Shown piece by piece: positions 1 through 8,413 of a stretch of DNA of 45,943 bases. A program made the translations under genes and the position numbers. Every line of letters begins with the position of its first letter. Positions within the stretch are counted from its first letter, which is position 1. The notes beneath the pieces were generated by a model, which saw only the letters and a program-made list of their open reading frames with translations, did not search any database and was not told where the DNA came from. Origin of the DNA: a virus; the IMG/VR virus record IMGVR_UViG_3300043777_000065, positions 1 to 45,943 of that record. The stretch is one strand, 5' to 3'.

Positions 1-127
1 GGCGACGAGGTCAAGGCACCAGGAAAGAAAACCAAGAATCCCGAGGAGGTCGAATCGTGATTGCCAATGTCTCTCCCGGCCGCGTTGGCGACGGCGATCC
101 GAAGTCGCACGGCCGCTGGCGCCTCAA
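1..127. repeat. Left copy of 127-bp terminal direct repeat
   Basis: Bases 1-127 are identical to 45817-45943. The repeat carries the last codons of the portal gene (its stop is at 58-60) and the first codons of the protease gene (start at 57). Because it cuts through two genes and the reading frames join perfectly, it is best explained as the overlap left when a circular molecule is assembled with a 127-base word. A true short terminal repeat is possible but would not normally split coding genes this way. Confidence 0.95.
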
Positions 128-1205
128 TTCCGGCTCGGAGATGCTCCAGGCCATCAAGGGTGTCTCGGCCGAGGAGAAGGACGGTTCGCTCTCGCCGGTG
201 CGCGTCGTGCTCGATCTCGCATCAGCGCGCTTTGCGAACGATCGCATCACGGCGCTCTCGGCGCATGAGACGGGGAGCAAAGACATCATTGGCTATTGGG
301 ATCGCGGCGACATTTCCAGTCGCGGCGTCGAGATGGATTTGCATTTGATCGATACTTCCGATGACTCGAACAAGCTCCTTTTTCAGGAGGCGGCGCGTCT
401 CGGCGCGCTTATCAAAGCCGGCGTCCCGGTGGAGGTGAGCGTTTCCGCCGAGCCTGCAGATGCATCCGGATGGGAGAAGGTCGAGGCAGGCAAGTCCATC
501 CAGCTCAACGCACGGAACTACAGCGGCGACGGAGAATTGCCGCTCTATGTGCTTCGGAACGCTCGCATCTATGAAGCGAGCATCGTCACCTTCGGCGCCG
601 ACTCGCAGACCGGCAGAGTCGCCGCCACACGCAACCCGCCGGTTATGAAGGAAAAACCCATGGCAGAAACCAGTCTGTCCAAGGCGGGTTGCGAGGCTCT
701 CCAGGCCAAGTATCCCGCCCGCAAGGCCCTTGTCGCGGCGCTCTATATCGAGCACAGCGGCGATGCGGCCAAGGTCCATGACGGCGTTCGCGCCGCCGAG
801 ATGGACGAGCGCGACGACGAGATCAAGGCCCTGAAGGCTGCGATGGCCAAGCAAGACGAGGTCATCAAGTGCTTGAAGGCCGAGAAGGAATCGCAGGAGA
901 GCGAGACCGAGAAGAACGACGAGGAGGTCGAGGAGAAGGCCGGCGCGAAGGCGGCCAAGCTCCACGCGGCCAAGCTGGCCGAGCTCGTCGAGCATGTCGA
1001 GGCCGTCAACAAGGAAATCGCTGTTCTCAAGGCGGCCAAGGGTGCGGTGCAGACCATCGCGCACAAGGATCGCCAGGAGAGCGGCGATGCTCCGAAGACG
1101 GTCACGGCGGCGATGCAGGCCGAGATCGCGGCCGGCTCGACGCTGCGGGGCATCAAGCTCCGCGAGCATGTCCTGGCCAAGAACCCCAAGCTGGTGAGGG
1201 CCTAA
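57..1205 (+). CDS. Prohead protease with C-terminal scaffold domain
   Basis: 382 aa with a GTG start that overlaps the portal stop (GTGA). Residues 50-190 resemble the HK97/U35 prohead protease fold. The likely catalytic His is H70 in ALSAHETGSKDIIGY, matching the family's 'H...GR' strand. The Ser is S128 or S130 in VEVSVSAEP, matching 'LSIGF'. Residues 200-382 are highly charged and coiled-coil-like, as expected of a fused scaffold. The enzyme would cleave scaffold and capsid termini inside the prohead. It sits directly between portal and decoration protein, the usual place. It is unusual beside a lambda-family portal, which more often pairs with an S49-type protease. The catalytic assignment is from motif reading only. 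Confidence 0.75.
   Translation: MIANVSPGRVGDGDPKSHGRWRLNSGSEMLQAIKGVSAEEKDGSLSPVRVVLDLASARFANDRITALSAHETGSKDIIGYWDRGDISSRGVEMDLHLIDTSDDSNKLLFQEAARLGALIKAGVPVEVSVSAEPADASGWEKVEAGKSIQLNARNYSGDGELPLYVLRNARIYEASIVTFGADSQTGRVAATRNPPVMKEKPMAETSLSKAGCEALQAKYPARKALVAALYIEHSGDAAKVHDGVRAAEMDERDDEIKALKAAMAKQDEVIKCLKAEKESQESETEKNDEEVEEKAGAKAAKLHAAKLAELVEHVEAVNKEIAVLKAAKGAVQTIAHKDRQESGDAPKTVTAAMQAEIAAGSTLRGIKLREHVLAKNPKLVRA
660..1205 (+). CDS. Internal in-frame start for a free scaffold protein (candidate)
   Basis: The ATG at 660 lies in the frame of the protease and is preceded by GAAGGA (647-652) at ideal spacing. It falls exactly at the junction between protease and coiled-coil parts. It would yield a 181-aa scaffold beginning MAETSLSK. 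Lambda makes its scaffold Nu3 in the same nested way inside gene C. The ribosome site and position are seen; use of the start is inferred. Confidence 0.5.
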   Translation: MAETSLSKAGCEALQAKYPARKALVAALYIEHSGDAAKVHDGVRAAEMDERDDEIKALKAAMAKQDEVIKCLKAEKESQESETEKNDEEVEEKAGAKAAKLHAAKLAELVEHVEAVNKEIAVLKAAKGAVQTIAHKDRQESGDAPKTVTAAMQAEIAAGSTLRGIKLREHVLAKNPKLVRA

Positions 1206-1208
1206 CCC

Positions 1209-1592
1209 ATGACAAGCTACGGCACCAATGCGGCGCAATTCCAGGACAATCCCGGTCGCGGGTTTGTCACGGCTGGCGCCATTCTGCAATACCTGCTGGT
1301 CAAGTATCCCAACGCAGTGCTCACGCTCTGCGCGAAGGATGCGAACAACGACTGGATTGGCGCGACCATGGAGCCCCGCTCCGCGTCGGGTCAGACGGTC
1401 CCGGTACGCTTCCCGCGCGCCGGCACGTTGCTCCTGACCAGCTCCGCCACGGAGAGCATCAATCCGGGCTCGGTCGTCTACAAGCAAGCCGCAGGCCAGA
1501 TCGGCCTGGGGTCCACCGGAAGCATCGCCGTTGGCATCGCGCTCGGTTTCACGACCGTTGCGGGCCAGTACGTCGAAGTCCTCCCCTACTGA
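1209..1592 (+). CDS. Head decoration (capsid cement) protein
   Basis: 127 aa, starting 3 bases after the protease stop and followed 13 bases later by the major capsid gene. It is a small, beta-rich, Gly/Thr/Ser-rich protein. Its C-terminal part (NPGSVVYKQAAGQIGL, then alternating valines and glycines) resembles DUF2190/gpD-like decoration proteins, which stabilise expanded capsids at the three-fold axes. The position between protease and capsid protein is the classic gpD position. The family call is by resemblance and context. Confidence 0.7.
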   Translation: MTSYGTNAAQFQDNPGRGFVTAGAILQYLLVKYPNAVLTLCAKDANNDWIGATMEPRSASGQTVPVRFPRAGTLLLTSSATESINPGSVVYKQAAGQIGLGSTGSIAVGIALGFTTVAGQYVEVLPY

Positions 1593-1605
1593 AAGGCATT
1601 GACCA

Positions 1606-2637
1606 ATGATCAATACCTCCACAGCAGCATTCCGGCAGGATCTCCTCGGACCGATCCTGCAGGAAGGCTTCTCCAACGATGCGTACGTTGCGCATCGCGT
1701 CCTCCCCACCGTGCTTGTGCAGAAACGTAACGGAATCATCCCGAGCTATCTGTACAGCAATGACCAGGCCATGTCGCTACAGCGCGCGCCGAAAACGGCA
1801 TACGCTCGCATCGTCTCCGAGCTCGGACAGGCAACCTATGCCTGCGCCGAGAAGGGCCTGGAGGAGTTCCTCTCCCCGGAAGACTACGAAATACTGGGGC
1901 AGGACCGCGCCGAGATGCTCACGGGTCGTCGACTCGTCCAGAACATCCTCCGCGATCGCGACATCGCGCTCGCGGCGGCGCTGTTCAGCGCAGCCGGCGA
2001 GACGCTGTTTGCCACCAATCTTGTCACGGTGGCCGGCGGCAAGGAATGGGACAACGCCAACGGTGTTCCGCTAAATGACATCATCCTGGCCAAGGAAAAC
2101 ATCGCGCTGCAGACCGGATTGCCGGGCAATGCGATGATCATGTCGTACGCGCTGTACATCACGCTGTGCAAGAATGCGCAGATTCAGACCCTGGTGCGCA
2201 ACGTCATGGGGTACAGCGGCGCGGTGTACGAGAAGGCGATCAAGAATGAGATCCCGGTCGAGGTGCTCGCGCAGACCTTCGGTCTCGACGAGATCATCAT
2301 CGGCTACGGATCGGTCAACGCGGCGAACGAGGCGACGACCATCGCCGGCTCGCCGTCGCGCTCGTTCATCTGGCCCGACAACTACGCGCTCGTGTTCCGC
2401 AAGTCGGTCGGCGCGCAGGACTTCGTTGAGGTCGCGATCGGCCGTCTCTTTGTCTACGATCTCGCCAACGAGATCGGAAACTTGGCGACGGGCGTCATCG
2501 ATACCCTTCTCGCGTTCGCGCTTGAGGAGTATCGCCGCGAGGACATCAATGCGAATGTGTTCCGCGCACGGGAATACATCGACATGGAAATCCTCGTCCC
2601 GACCGCTGGCGCGCTCATCAAGAACACGCATAGCTGA
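1606..2637 (+). CDS. Major capsid protein
   Basis: 343 aa, HK97-fold major capsid protein in the lambda gpE-like position. Visible signs are the N-terminal TSTAAFRQDL segment and a long central helix with repeated acidic residues (GLEEFLSPEDYEIL). The P-domain-like stretch reads GLPGNAMIMSYALYITLCKN, and VPTAGALIKNT lies at the C-terminus. It follows protease and decoration genes and precedes a strong stem-loop, as expected for the most highly expressed structural gene. Any N-terminal processing by the upstream protease cannot be seen from sequence. Confidence 0.85.
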   Translation: MINTSTAAFRQDLLGPILQEGFSNDAYVAHRVLPTVLVQKRNGIIPSYLYSNDQAMSLQRAPKTAYARIVSELGQATYACAEKGLEEFLSPEDYEILGQDRAEMLTGRRLVQNILRDRDIALAAALFSAAGETLFATNLVTVAGGKEWDNANGVPLNDIILAKENIALQTGLPGNAMIMSYALYITLCKNAQIQTLVRNVMGYSGAVYEKAIKNEIPVEVLAQTFGLDEIIIGYGSVNAANEATTIAGSPSRSFIWPDNYALVFRKSVGAQDFVEVAIGRLFVYDLANEIGNLATGVIDTLLAFALEEYRREDINANVFRAREYIDMEILVPTAGALIKNTHS

Positions 2638-2656
2638 GCCCCTGGGGCTTTGTCAC

Positions 2657-2680
2657 CCCTGGATGAGCAATCATCCAGGG
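2657..2680 (+). terminator. Stem-loop after the major capsid gene (attenuator)
   Basis: A perfect 10-bp inverted repeat, CCCTGGATGA / TCATCCAGGG, encloses a four-base GCAA loop of the GNRA class. It lies 20 bases after the capsid stop and is preceded by a smaller AGCCCC/GGGGCT dyad at 2637-2649. The following TTGATATAAT is not a clean U-run, so partial termination or mRNA end protection is more likely than full termination. A TATAAT box sits at 2685-2690, just before the next start, but I see no matching -35. Confidence 0.6.
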
Positions 2681-2694
2681 TTGATATAATCCCC

Positions 2695-3120
2695 ATGAGC
2701 TTCATCCGCGCCCGAACCAACGCTTTCGGCCCTGCCTCGCTTGATTTGCAAATCGAGCAAGGGTGCGACATTTCATTCTCGATCGCGCTCGGCTCGCCAT
2801 ATCCAACCGAGCCGCTCGACATCGCCGGCTATTCGTTCTCTGCAACGCTCACGCCGGAATGGTCTCCAGGCGCGTCGCCTATCGCCATGACGGTCGCCAT
2901 TACCAATGCGTCCATGGGGATCATCTCGATTACGCTCCCCGGCTCTGCGACCAACAATCTCCCGCTCCCGGCGCCGCCGATGAAGACGGCAGGCAACCGC
3001 CGTGCGCGCAACTTCGAGCTTGGCGGGTGGCAGCTTGAAATGGTCGATACCAATGGCTTCCGTACGCGGCTCATCGCCGGCGATGTCTGCCTGCAACGCA
3101 ACTCGACGCAGGGAGGCTGA
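2695..3120 (+). CDS. Small beta-domain virion protein upstream of fibre (BppU-N-like)
   Basis: 141 aa; the ATG at 2695 is chosen because it follows the stem-loop. The order of strands (QGCDISFSIAL, then LDIAGYSFSATL, GIISITLPGSATNNLP, WQLEMVDTNGFRTRLIAGDV) matches a common phage fold. That fold is like the N-terminal domain of BppU and similar baseplate-attachment proteins: a 'polarisation' loop followed by an Ig-like sandwich. Such proteins usually precede a receptor-binding fibre, as here. It probably links the fibre to the tail. Function is inferred from fold resemblance and order. Confidence 0.5.
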   Translation: MSFIRARTNAFGPASLDLQIEQGCDISFSIALGSPYPTEPLDIAGYSFSATLTPEWSPGASPIAMTVAITNASMGIISITLPGSATNNLPLPAPPMKTAGNRRARNFELGGWQLEMVDTNGFRTRLIAGDVCLQRNSTQGG

Positions 3121-3123
3121 GCG

Positions 3124-6100
3124 ATGGCCTTTTCCCCTCCGCCCATCTCGCTCCAGGTGACGAGCCCGCAATCGATCACGCTCTCGCTCTCGAACGGGAT
3201 CGAGGAAGCGCCGGAGGATGGCGGGTACTACGCACGCCACAATGGCGCCTGGGCGGCGCTCGGGAGCATGGCGCTCCAGGCTGCGACAGCCGTCGCCATC
3301 CTCGGCGGCACGATCGATGGGACGGCGATTGGTGGGACAACTCCGGCAGCCGGGGCGTTTACGACCGTGAGCACGTCGAGTGACATCGATGGCGCTGGAG
3401 GATTGAACATCGCCGGCTCCGGGGCGCTCGGGGTCAATCTCACGGTCGGCGGCACGCTTGGAGTTTCCGGAGCGGTGACGCTTGGCGATGCGCTCACGAT
3501 GGCCGGGGCGTTCACGGTGGGCGGGGAGACCATTCTCGGCGGCGAGACGATCGTCGGCGGGCTCCTGCAGACGGCCGCGAGCTCCTCGGCCGGCGCCGGC
3601 ATCAACCTCACCCCAGGCGCGGCGCCGACATCACCGAACAACGGCGACTTGTGGTCCACGTCGACCGGGTTCTATGGCCGGGTCAACGGCGCGACGGTCG
3701 GACCATTCTCGTCGACCACTGGCACCGTGACGAGCGTCGGTCTCGCGCTGCCCTCCAGCATCCTCACCGTCTCCGGCTCGCCGGTCACGACGAGCGGCAC
3801 GCTCACGGGCACCCTAGCCACGCAGACAGCCAACTATGTATGGGCAGGCCCAACGAGCGGGAGCGCTGCAGCGCCGACGTTCCGTGCGCTGGTCACGGCC
3901 GATATTCCTTGGGCCACGCCGGGGACGATCGGGAGCGGGACACCGAACACAGGCGCGTTTACGACGATTTCAGCGACAGGTGTCATCACCTCGACGCTAT
4001 CGACGGGTACGGCACCGTTCACGGTGTCGAGCACGACAGCAGTGGCGAATCTCAACGTTTCGCTTCTCTTGGGCAATACTTGGGCAGCGCCAGGCACGAT
4101 CGGGGGAACGACGCCCGGGCTCATCACGGGCACGACGATCACGGCGAATACCGGCTTTACCGGTCCGATTGGCGGAGCGTCGGCGGCGGCCGGGGCATTT
4201 ACAACCATCTCCGCGACCGGCGTTATTACGTCAACACTAGCGATTGGTACTGCGCCGTTTTCGATCACAAGCACGACAGTCGTTCCGAATCTCAACGTAT
4301 CGCAATTGCTTGGCGGCACATGGGCGGTTCCTGGCACCATCGGGAGCACGACGCCGAGCACAGGTAAGTTTACCAGCGTCTCCACGCCAACCTTCCTCAC
4401 TACGGCAGGTTTCACATTCACGGATTCGACGAATACGACGAATCCCATTGTTTATACTGCTGGGGCTATTGGTGCCGGATATGTGACGTTTGCAAATACA
4501 CTTGACGCCACAGCGATCGGTACTGCCTCTGTAGTCATGGCCGGCGGCTTATCCGTTGCTAGTCAATTACGTGTGGGAACAACGGCGACGTTCAACGGTA
4601 CGAGCATTACGGTCGGAACGAGCACTGGCACCGGCCCGTCTATTTTTCTTAATCGGGCCGCATCTAATTCTGCACTCGTCGTATTTCAGACGGCGGGGTC
4701 CAATGTCTGGACCTTCGGGTGCAATACCTCAAACGACTTCACTCTGTACGATGCTACGAACGGCGTCAATCAATTAGTCTGCTATCCCGGAGCATTGACA
4801 GCTTCGTATATCGCATTCCAGAGCACTCTTGATGCGACAAATAGTACGACTGCCGGCATCACGGCGGCGGGCGGACTCGCCGTCGCCAAGTCTGGCTGGT
4901 TCGGCACCACCGTCACGACCGTTAATGGCCATATCCAGTGCAACACGACGAGCGGCAATGCAAATCTTGTCGCTAATGCTCCTACGGGATCGTCGGCCGT
5001 CTTGCTTTTTGAAGTCAATTCCAGCAATTTGTCGAGCATCTCGGGAAGCGCGACATACGCTTTTGAATTTTACGACCAGGTCAACAGCACGAATGTGTGC
5101 TATTATACAGCGGGCAGCATTAGCGCGGGATATTGGACGTTTGCCAACACAACCGCGAGCACAACGGCGACGACAGGAGCCGTAGTCATTACTGGTGGTC
5201 TTGGTGTTTCTGGAAACACGTTCCACCTTGGTAGTGTTAATATTCAAAACGCGCACAGCCTCGGCAACGCCATCCTCATCGGCGAGCAAGGAACCGGAAT
5301 AGGGAACGGACAATTTTGGGGGCTTGGCATCCGTCAATCTGGTCTCGGTGACCTGATGACGCTGGCGCAATCCAGCACGACCTACACGACCGGTGGAGCT
5401 CTGGCTTGGGTTGGTAATAATATCTCATATTTGTACACGCCGTCATCGTTCCGCATAGGCACGACCGTTGGCGCCAATGCCTACACCGAACACACCTCAA
5501 CGGCGCTCAATGTTGGTTCATCGCTTATTTTTACCTCGCTCAATGTGACGGATGCAAGCAATAGCACGACGGCCGGCATGGTTACTTCCGGCGGTCTTGC
5601 CGTCGCAAAGTCGCTCTGGGTCGGTACGAACATCAACACCGCCGCCGGCAACATCGAAGCGACGCAGGCGAGCGGTACGGCATCAACATTGACGCTTAAT
5701 CAATCTGGCGTGCGCGCTTGGATCATGTCGAATGTGGCGAGCACTGGCGTCCTAACATTTAATCCAGGATCAGGCGCAGTGTTCACGCTGAGCGGCACTG
5801 GTGCAGCATTGATAACCCCGCTGGTCACGACGAGCGGAACGCAATCTGCGTTCACGATCACCGCTCCGGCGAATACGACACAGACATCAGGGACTGAAAT
5901 TAATTCGGCAAACTTCAATTTTTCCCGCACGTTGCAGTGGGCTACTTCGACCCCGACGATACAGCGAGAGTTTTTAATCCAGGGACCGACGTACTCTTGC
6001 GATACTGCCGCGCAGACGATCACGACGGCGGCAACGCTGGCGATTACCAACAATCCGCAGGCTGGGACAAATGTCACTCTTACCAATAGCTACACGCTAT

Positions 6101-6750
6101 GGGTACAGAGCGGACCAAGTCTTTTCTCTGGTAACGTCTTCGTCGATGGATCATCCGGGTTGCAAATTGTACAAGCAACTGCGGCAGGCGGCACTCGTCA
6201 GGCGCTCACCATCACGCCGGCAGCCAACGTGTCGATTTTAAGCGGCACCGCATCGCCCGCCGTCTTGTTCAATGGCGTCACGCGGCAGTGGGCGACGAGC
6301 ACGCCGACGACTCAGGCAGAGTGGACGATTAACGCCCCTACATATGCATGCGACACCGCATCGCAGACGATCACGACAGCGGCAACGCTGGCTATTACGA
6401 ATACTCCGCAGGCCGGAACTAATGTAACCATCACAAATAAGTATTCGCTGTGGGTCCAGGCAGGCTACGCCAATTTTGACGGCGGCATAAGAATTGCAGC
6501 CGGTCACATTCAGACCGACACGTCGACTGGGTTACAGATTGCAACATCTGTGAGCCAAAAACTTGGCTTTTTCAATACGACCCCGGTTGTACAGCCAGGC
6601 TCTCCTTCCGGCTATGCGACGGTCATCACGGGCGGGTCGGTGAATATCGTCTATACCAACACTACGTGGAGCGGAGGTATCGGCTCGACGGCGTACACGA
6701 TCGGGGATCTTGTCATCGCCCTTAAGAATCTTGGATTGATCGCCGCATGA
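3124..6750 (+). CDS. Large modular tail fibre / receptor-binding protein
   Basis: 1208 aa, extremely rich in Thr, Ser, Gly and Ala, with several internal repeat families. GTIGSGTPNTGAFTTIS-type modules, each about 80 aa, recur around residues 260-420. DATNSTTAGITAAGGLAVAK-type modules recur around 460, 570, 690 and 815. Two modules of about 95 aa carry PTYSCDTAAQTITTAATLAI near 955 and 1075. The C-terminus (GFFNTTPVVQP..., AYTIGDLVIALKNLGLI) is the trimerising end seen in many phage fibres. No chaperone domain or hydrolase motif is visible. The middle (about 4440-6600) is visibly AT-richer than its neighbours, suggesting module exchange. It is placed among head and neck genes, away from the tail-tip genes. 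Confidence 0.75.
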   Translation: MAFSPPPISLQVTSPQSITLSLSNGIEEAPEDGGYYARHNGAWAALGSMALQAATAVAILGGTIDGTAIGGTTPAAGAFTTVSTSSDIDGAGGLNIAGSGALGVNLTVGGTLGVSGAVTLGDALTMAGAFTVGGETILGGETIVGGLLQTAASSSAGAGINLTPGAAPTSPNNGDLWSTSTGFYGRVNGATVGPFSSTTGTVTSVGLALPSSILTVSGSPVTTSGTLTGTLATQTANYVWAGPTSGSAAAPTFRALVTADIPWATPGTIGSGTPNTGAFTTISATGVITSTLSTGTAPFTVSSTTAVANLNVSLLLGNTWAAPGTIGGTTPGLITGTTITANTGFTGPIGGASAAAGAFTTISATGVITSTLAIGTAPFSITSTTVVPNLNVSQLLGGTWAVPGTIGSTTPSTGKFTSVSTPTFLTTAGFTFTDSTNTTNPIVYTAGAIGAGYVTFANTLDATAIGTASVVMAGGLSVASQLRVGTTATFNGTSITVGTSTGTGPSIFLNRAASNSALVVFQTAGSNVWTFGCNTSNDFTLYDATNGVNQLVCYPGALTASYIAFQSTLDATNSTTAGITAAGGLAVAKSGWFGTTVTTVNGHIQCNTTSGNANLVANAPTGSSAVLLFEVNSSNLSSISGSATYAFEFYDQVNSTNVCYYTAGSISAGYWTFANTTASTTATTGAVVITGGLGVSGNTFHLGSVNIQNAHSLGNAILIGEQGTGIGNGQFWGLGIRQSGLGDLMTLAQSSTTYTTGGALAWVGNNISYLYTPSSFRIGTTVGANAYTEHTSTALNVGSSLIFTSLNVTDASNSTTAGMVTSGGLAVAKSLWVGTNINTAAGNIEATQASGTASTLTLNQSGVRAWIMSNVASTGVLTFNPGSGAVFTLSGTGAALITPLVTTSGTQSAFTITAPANTTQTSGTEINSANFNFSRTLQWATSTPTIQREFLIQGPTYSCDTAAQTITTAATLAITNNPQAGTNVTLTNSYTLWVQSGPSLFSGNVFVDGSSGLQIVQATAAGGTRQALTITPAANVSILSGTASPAVLFNGVTRQWATSTPTTQAEWTINAPTYACDTASQTITTAATLAITNTPQAGTNVTITNKYSLWVQAGYANFDGGIRIAAGHIQTDTSTGLQIATSVSQKLGFFNTTPVVQPGSPSGYATVITGGSVNIVYTNTTWSGGIGSTAYTIGDLVIALKNLGLIAA

Positions 6751-7097
6751 CCCCCGACGAATACGAGATGATCGAGCGGATCAGCGAGCGCGCGGCGGAG
6801 CGCGCGTGCATGAAGGCGACGCAGCCCCTTGCGCTGCAATTCCAGTCGCTCAAGGACAGTGTTGAGAGCCTCTTGCAGGCCAACACGCCCTTTGCGGCGC
6901 ATCCGGTCGTCCATGAAACGCACCCGGTTGGCGAGGCGACCGAGAAGAAACCGCAGACGGCGAAAACGATCGCCACGCGCGTGTTTCGCAAGGTCAAAGA
7001 CAAGTTTATAGATTACTGCATCGTCTTTGTCGGGAGCGCTCTCATCTATTGGGCCATCAATCACGGCTGGCACCCCCCGGCGCCGCCGACACCCTGA
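6747..7097 (+). CDS. Small protein with one membrane segment
   Basis: 116 aa, overlapping the fibre stop by ATGA. The N-terminal half is a charged helix (YEMIERISERAAERACMK), followed by a linker. A single hydrophobic segment lies near residues 88-105 (DYCIVFVGSALIYWAI), then a Pro-rich tail. The organisation resembles small phage membrane proteins such as holin-like or spanin-like products found after fibres. No family could be assigned. With the next gene it is the best lysis-cassette candidate in the late operon. Confidence 0.6.
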   Translation: MTPDEYEMIERISERAAERACMKATQPLALQFQSLKDSVESLLQANTPFAAHPVVHETHPVGEATEKKPQTAKTIATRVFRKVKDKFIDYCIVFVGSALIYWAINHGWHPPAPPTP

Positions 7098-7105
7098 GGT
7101 ATTGC

Positions 7106-7894
7106 ATGTACAGACTCCTCTATCCTGCCTATGCCATCCTTGGCGCTGTCTTGGCGCTCCTGATGGTTGTCGCCGCATGCGAGTCGCGGGATTACGACGA
7201 CTCGAAGCATGCAGCGCCGACCACCACACAGCCGGCGCCAGCCCTCCCGGCAGCGGATGCATCGCTGGTGAATGCCAAGGCGGATCTCGCTGCGGCCGAG
7301 GAGAAGGTCAAGCTCGCGCTCGCCGGCGAGAAGACGGCGAAGGAGGAGAAAGCCAAGGCGGACCAAGCCACAGCCGTCGCGCCGCTCGCGGCCATCCTGC
7401 ATGTCGCGGAAGGCCTGGCCGTCACGGCGATCATCCTCGGAGTCGTCGAGATCATCGCATCCATGATCCTCACATCACTGCAGATCGGCAAGACCTTGGG
7501 GGAGTGCATGATTGCATCCGGCGTGGGAGTGCTCCTCACCTGCGGGCTTCTCCAGGGCGCCCTCGATCACGCCAAGCTCATCCTCTGCTGGTCGGCTGCG
7601 GCGCTCATCGTGTGGGGCATCGTCTGGCTCAAGCGCACAGGCAAGCTGGCGACCGTCCTCGGCATTGCGCACGACAGCTATGCGCTCGCCATCTCCGCCT
7701 TGCGCACTGCCGGCAAGCACGCCGAGGCGGATGCAATCGAGGCCGGGCATGCCCTCAAGGTGGCCGAGCACGATCTCGCCGGATGGGTCCATACGCTTCT
7801 CGTCAAGCTCCATGTCATCAAGACGGCGACGGCGGCTCCTGCGGCTCCCGCTGCGCCCATCCAACCCCTCGCCGCACCTGGAAAGACTCCCTAA
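7106..7894 (+). CDS. Putative lipoprotein with three membrane segments
   Basis: 262 aa. The ATG at 7106 is chosen because CTGAGG lies 6 bases upstream and it opens a signal peptide. LLMVVAAC ends in a lipobox-like Cys25. A Pro/Ala linker and an Ala/Lys/Glu coiled coil (about 48-90) follow. Three hydrophobic segments come next (about 97-122, 133-155 and 160-175), then a helical region and an Ala/Pro-rich tail. Lipidation plus transmembrane helices is unusual. Possible roles are lysis or envelope modification; neither is shown. Confidence 0.6.
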   Translation: MYRLLYPAYAILGAVLALLMVVAACESRDYDDSKHAAPTTTQPAPALPAADASLVNAKADLAAAEEKVKLALAGEKTAKEEKAKADQATAVAPLAAILHVAEGLAVTAIILGVVEIIASMILTSLQIGKTLGECMIASGVGVLLTCGLLQGALDHAKLILCWSAAALIVWGIVWLKRTGKLATVLGIAHDSYALAISALRTAGKHAEADAIEAGHALKVAEHDLAGWVHTLLVKLHVIKTATAAPAAPAAPIQPLAAPGKTP

Positions 7895-8413
7895 ATGCCG
7901 CTCGAACCTGCCAAGGATCCGATCTCCTCGAAGGGGGTCTTTCAATTCGCCTACCCGGCTGCGCTCGGCTACATGGCGATCATGGGCCGCTACTCTGCGA
8001 AGGGTGCGGTTGCGATCTATCTCTCGCGTCTGAAAAACGCGATCGCTCACGGCATCAAGGAATTCGAGGAGGCTCGCAAGGAAGTCCTCCACGATCATGC
8101 GAAGCTCAAGCCGCTTCCCTCCGAGGCGGCGGACAACGCCGAGCAAGAGATGGAACTCGACGACAAGGGCAATGTGCAATTCACGTCGCCAGAGGCGGCA
8201 AAGGCGTGCGTCGAGGAGCTCGGCCGACTGACAGACGAGCTCCCCATCGTCGTGGATCTCAACAATACCAACTTGCGCAAGGCCGCTGAGCGCGTGCTCA
8301 AGATCCTGACCAGCGATGACTGCCCGGACATCAAGAATGACGACTGGGCGCATGAGCGGCTCGTTGCCGAGCTGGAGCTCGCGCTGGCGACTGAGGAGAA
8401 GGCGGACAAGTGA
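7895..8413 (+). CDS. Hypothetical virion-region protein
   Basis: 172 aa, starting directly after the preceding stop. An N-terminal segment with aromatic and Gly residues (GVFQFAYPAALGYMAIMGRYSAKGAV) is followed by a long, acidic, mostly helical region. It lies at the head of the neck-gene group, so a head-tail joining or head-completion role is possible. I do not recognise a family. Confidence 0.65.
   Translation: MPLEPAKDPISSKGVFQFAYPAALGYMAIMGRYSAKGAVAIYLSRLKNAIAHGIKEFEEARKEVLHDHAKLKPLPSEAADNAEQEMELDDKGNVQFTSPEAAKACVEELGRLTDELPIVVDLNNTNLRKAAERVLKILTSDDCPDIKNDDWAHERLVAELELALATEEKADK

Noticed and set aside
222-1739. Long antisense frame of 505 codons opposite protease and capsid genes
   Set aside because: Arg/Leu/Asp-rich shadow produced by the GC-rich codons of clear sense genes; it crosses several gene borders.
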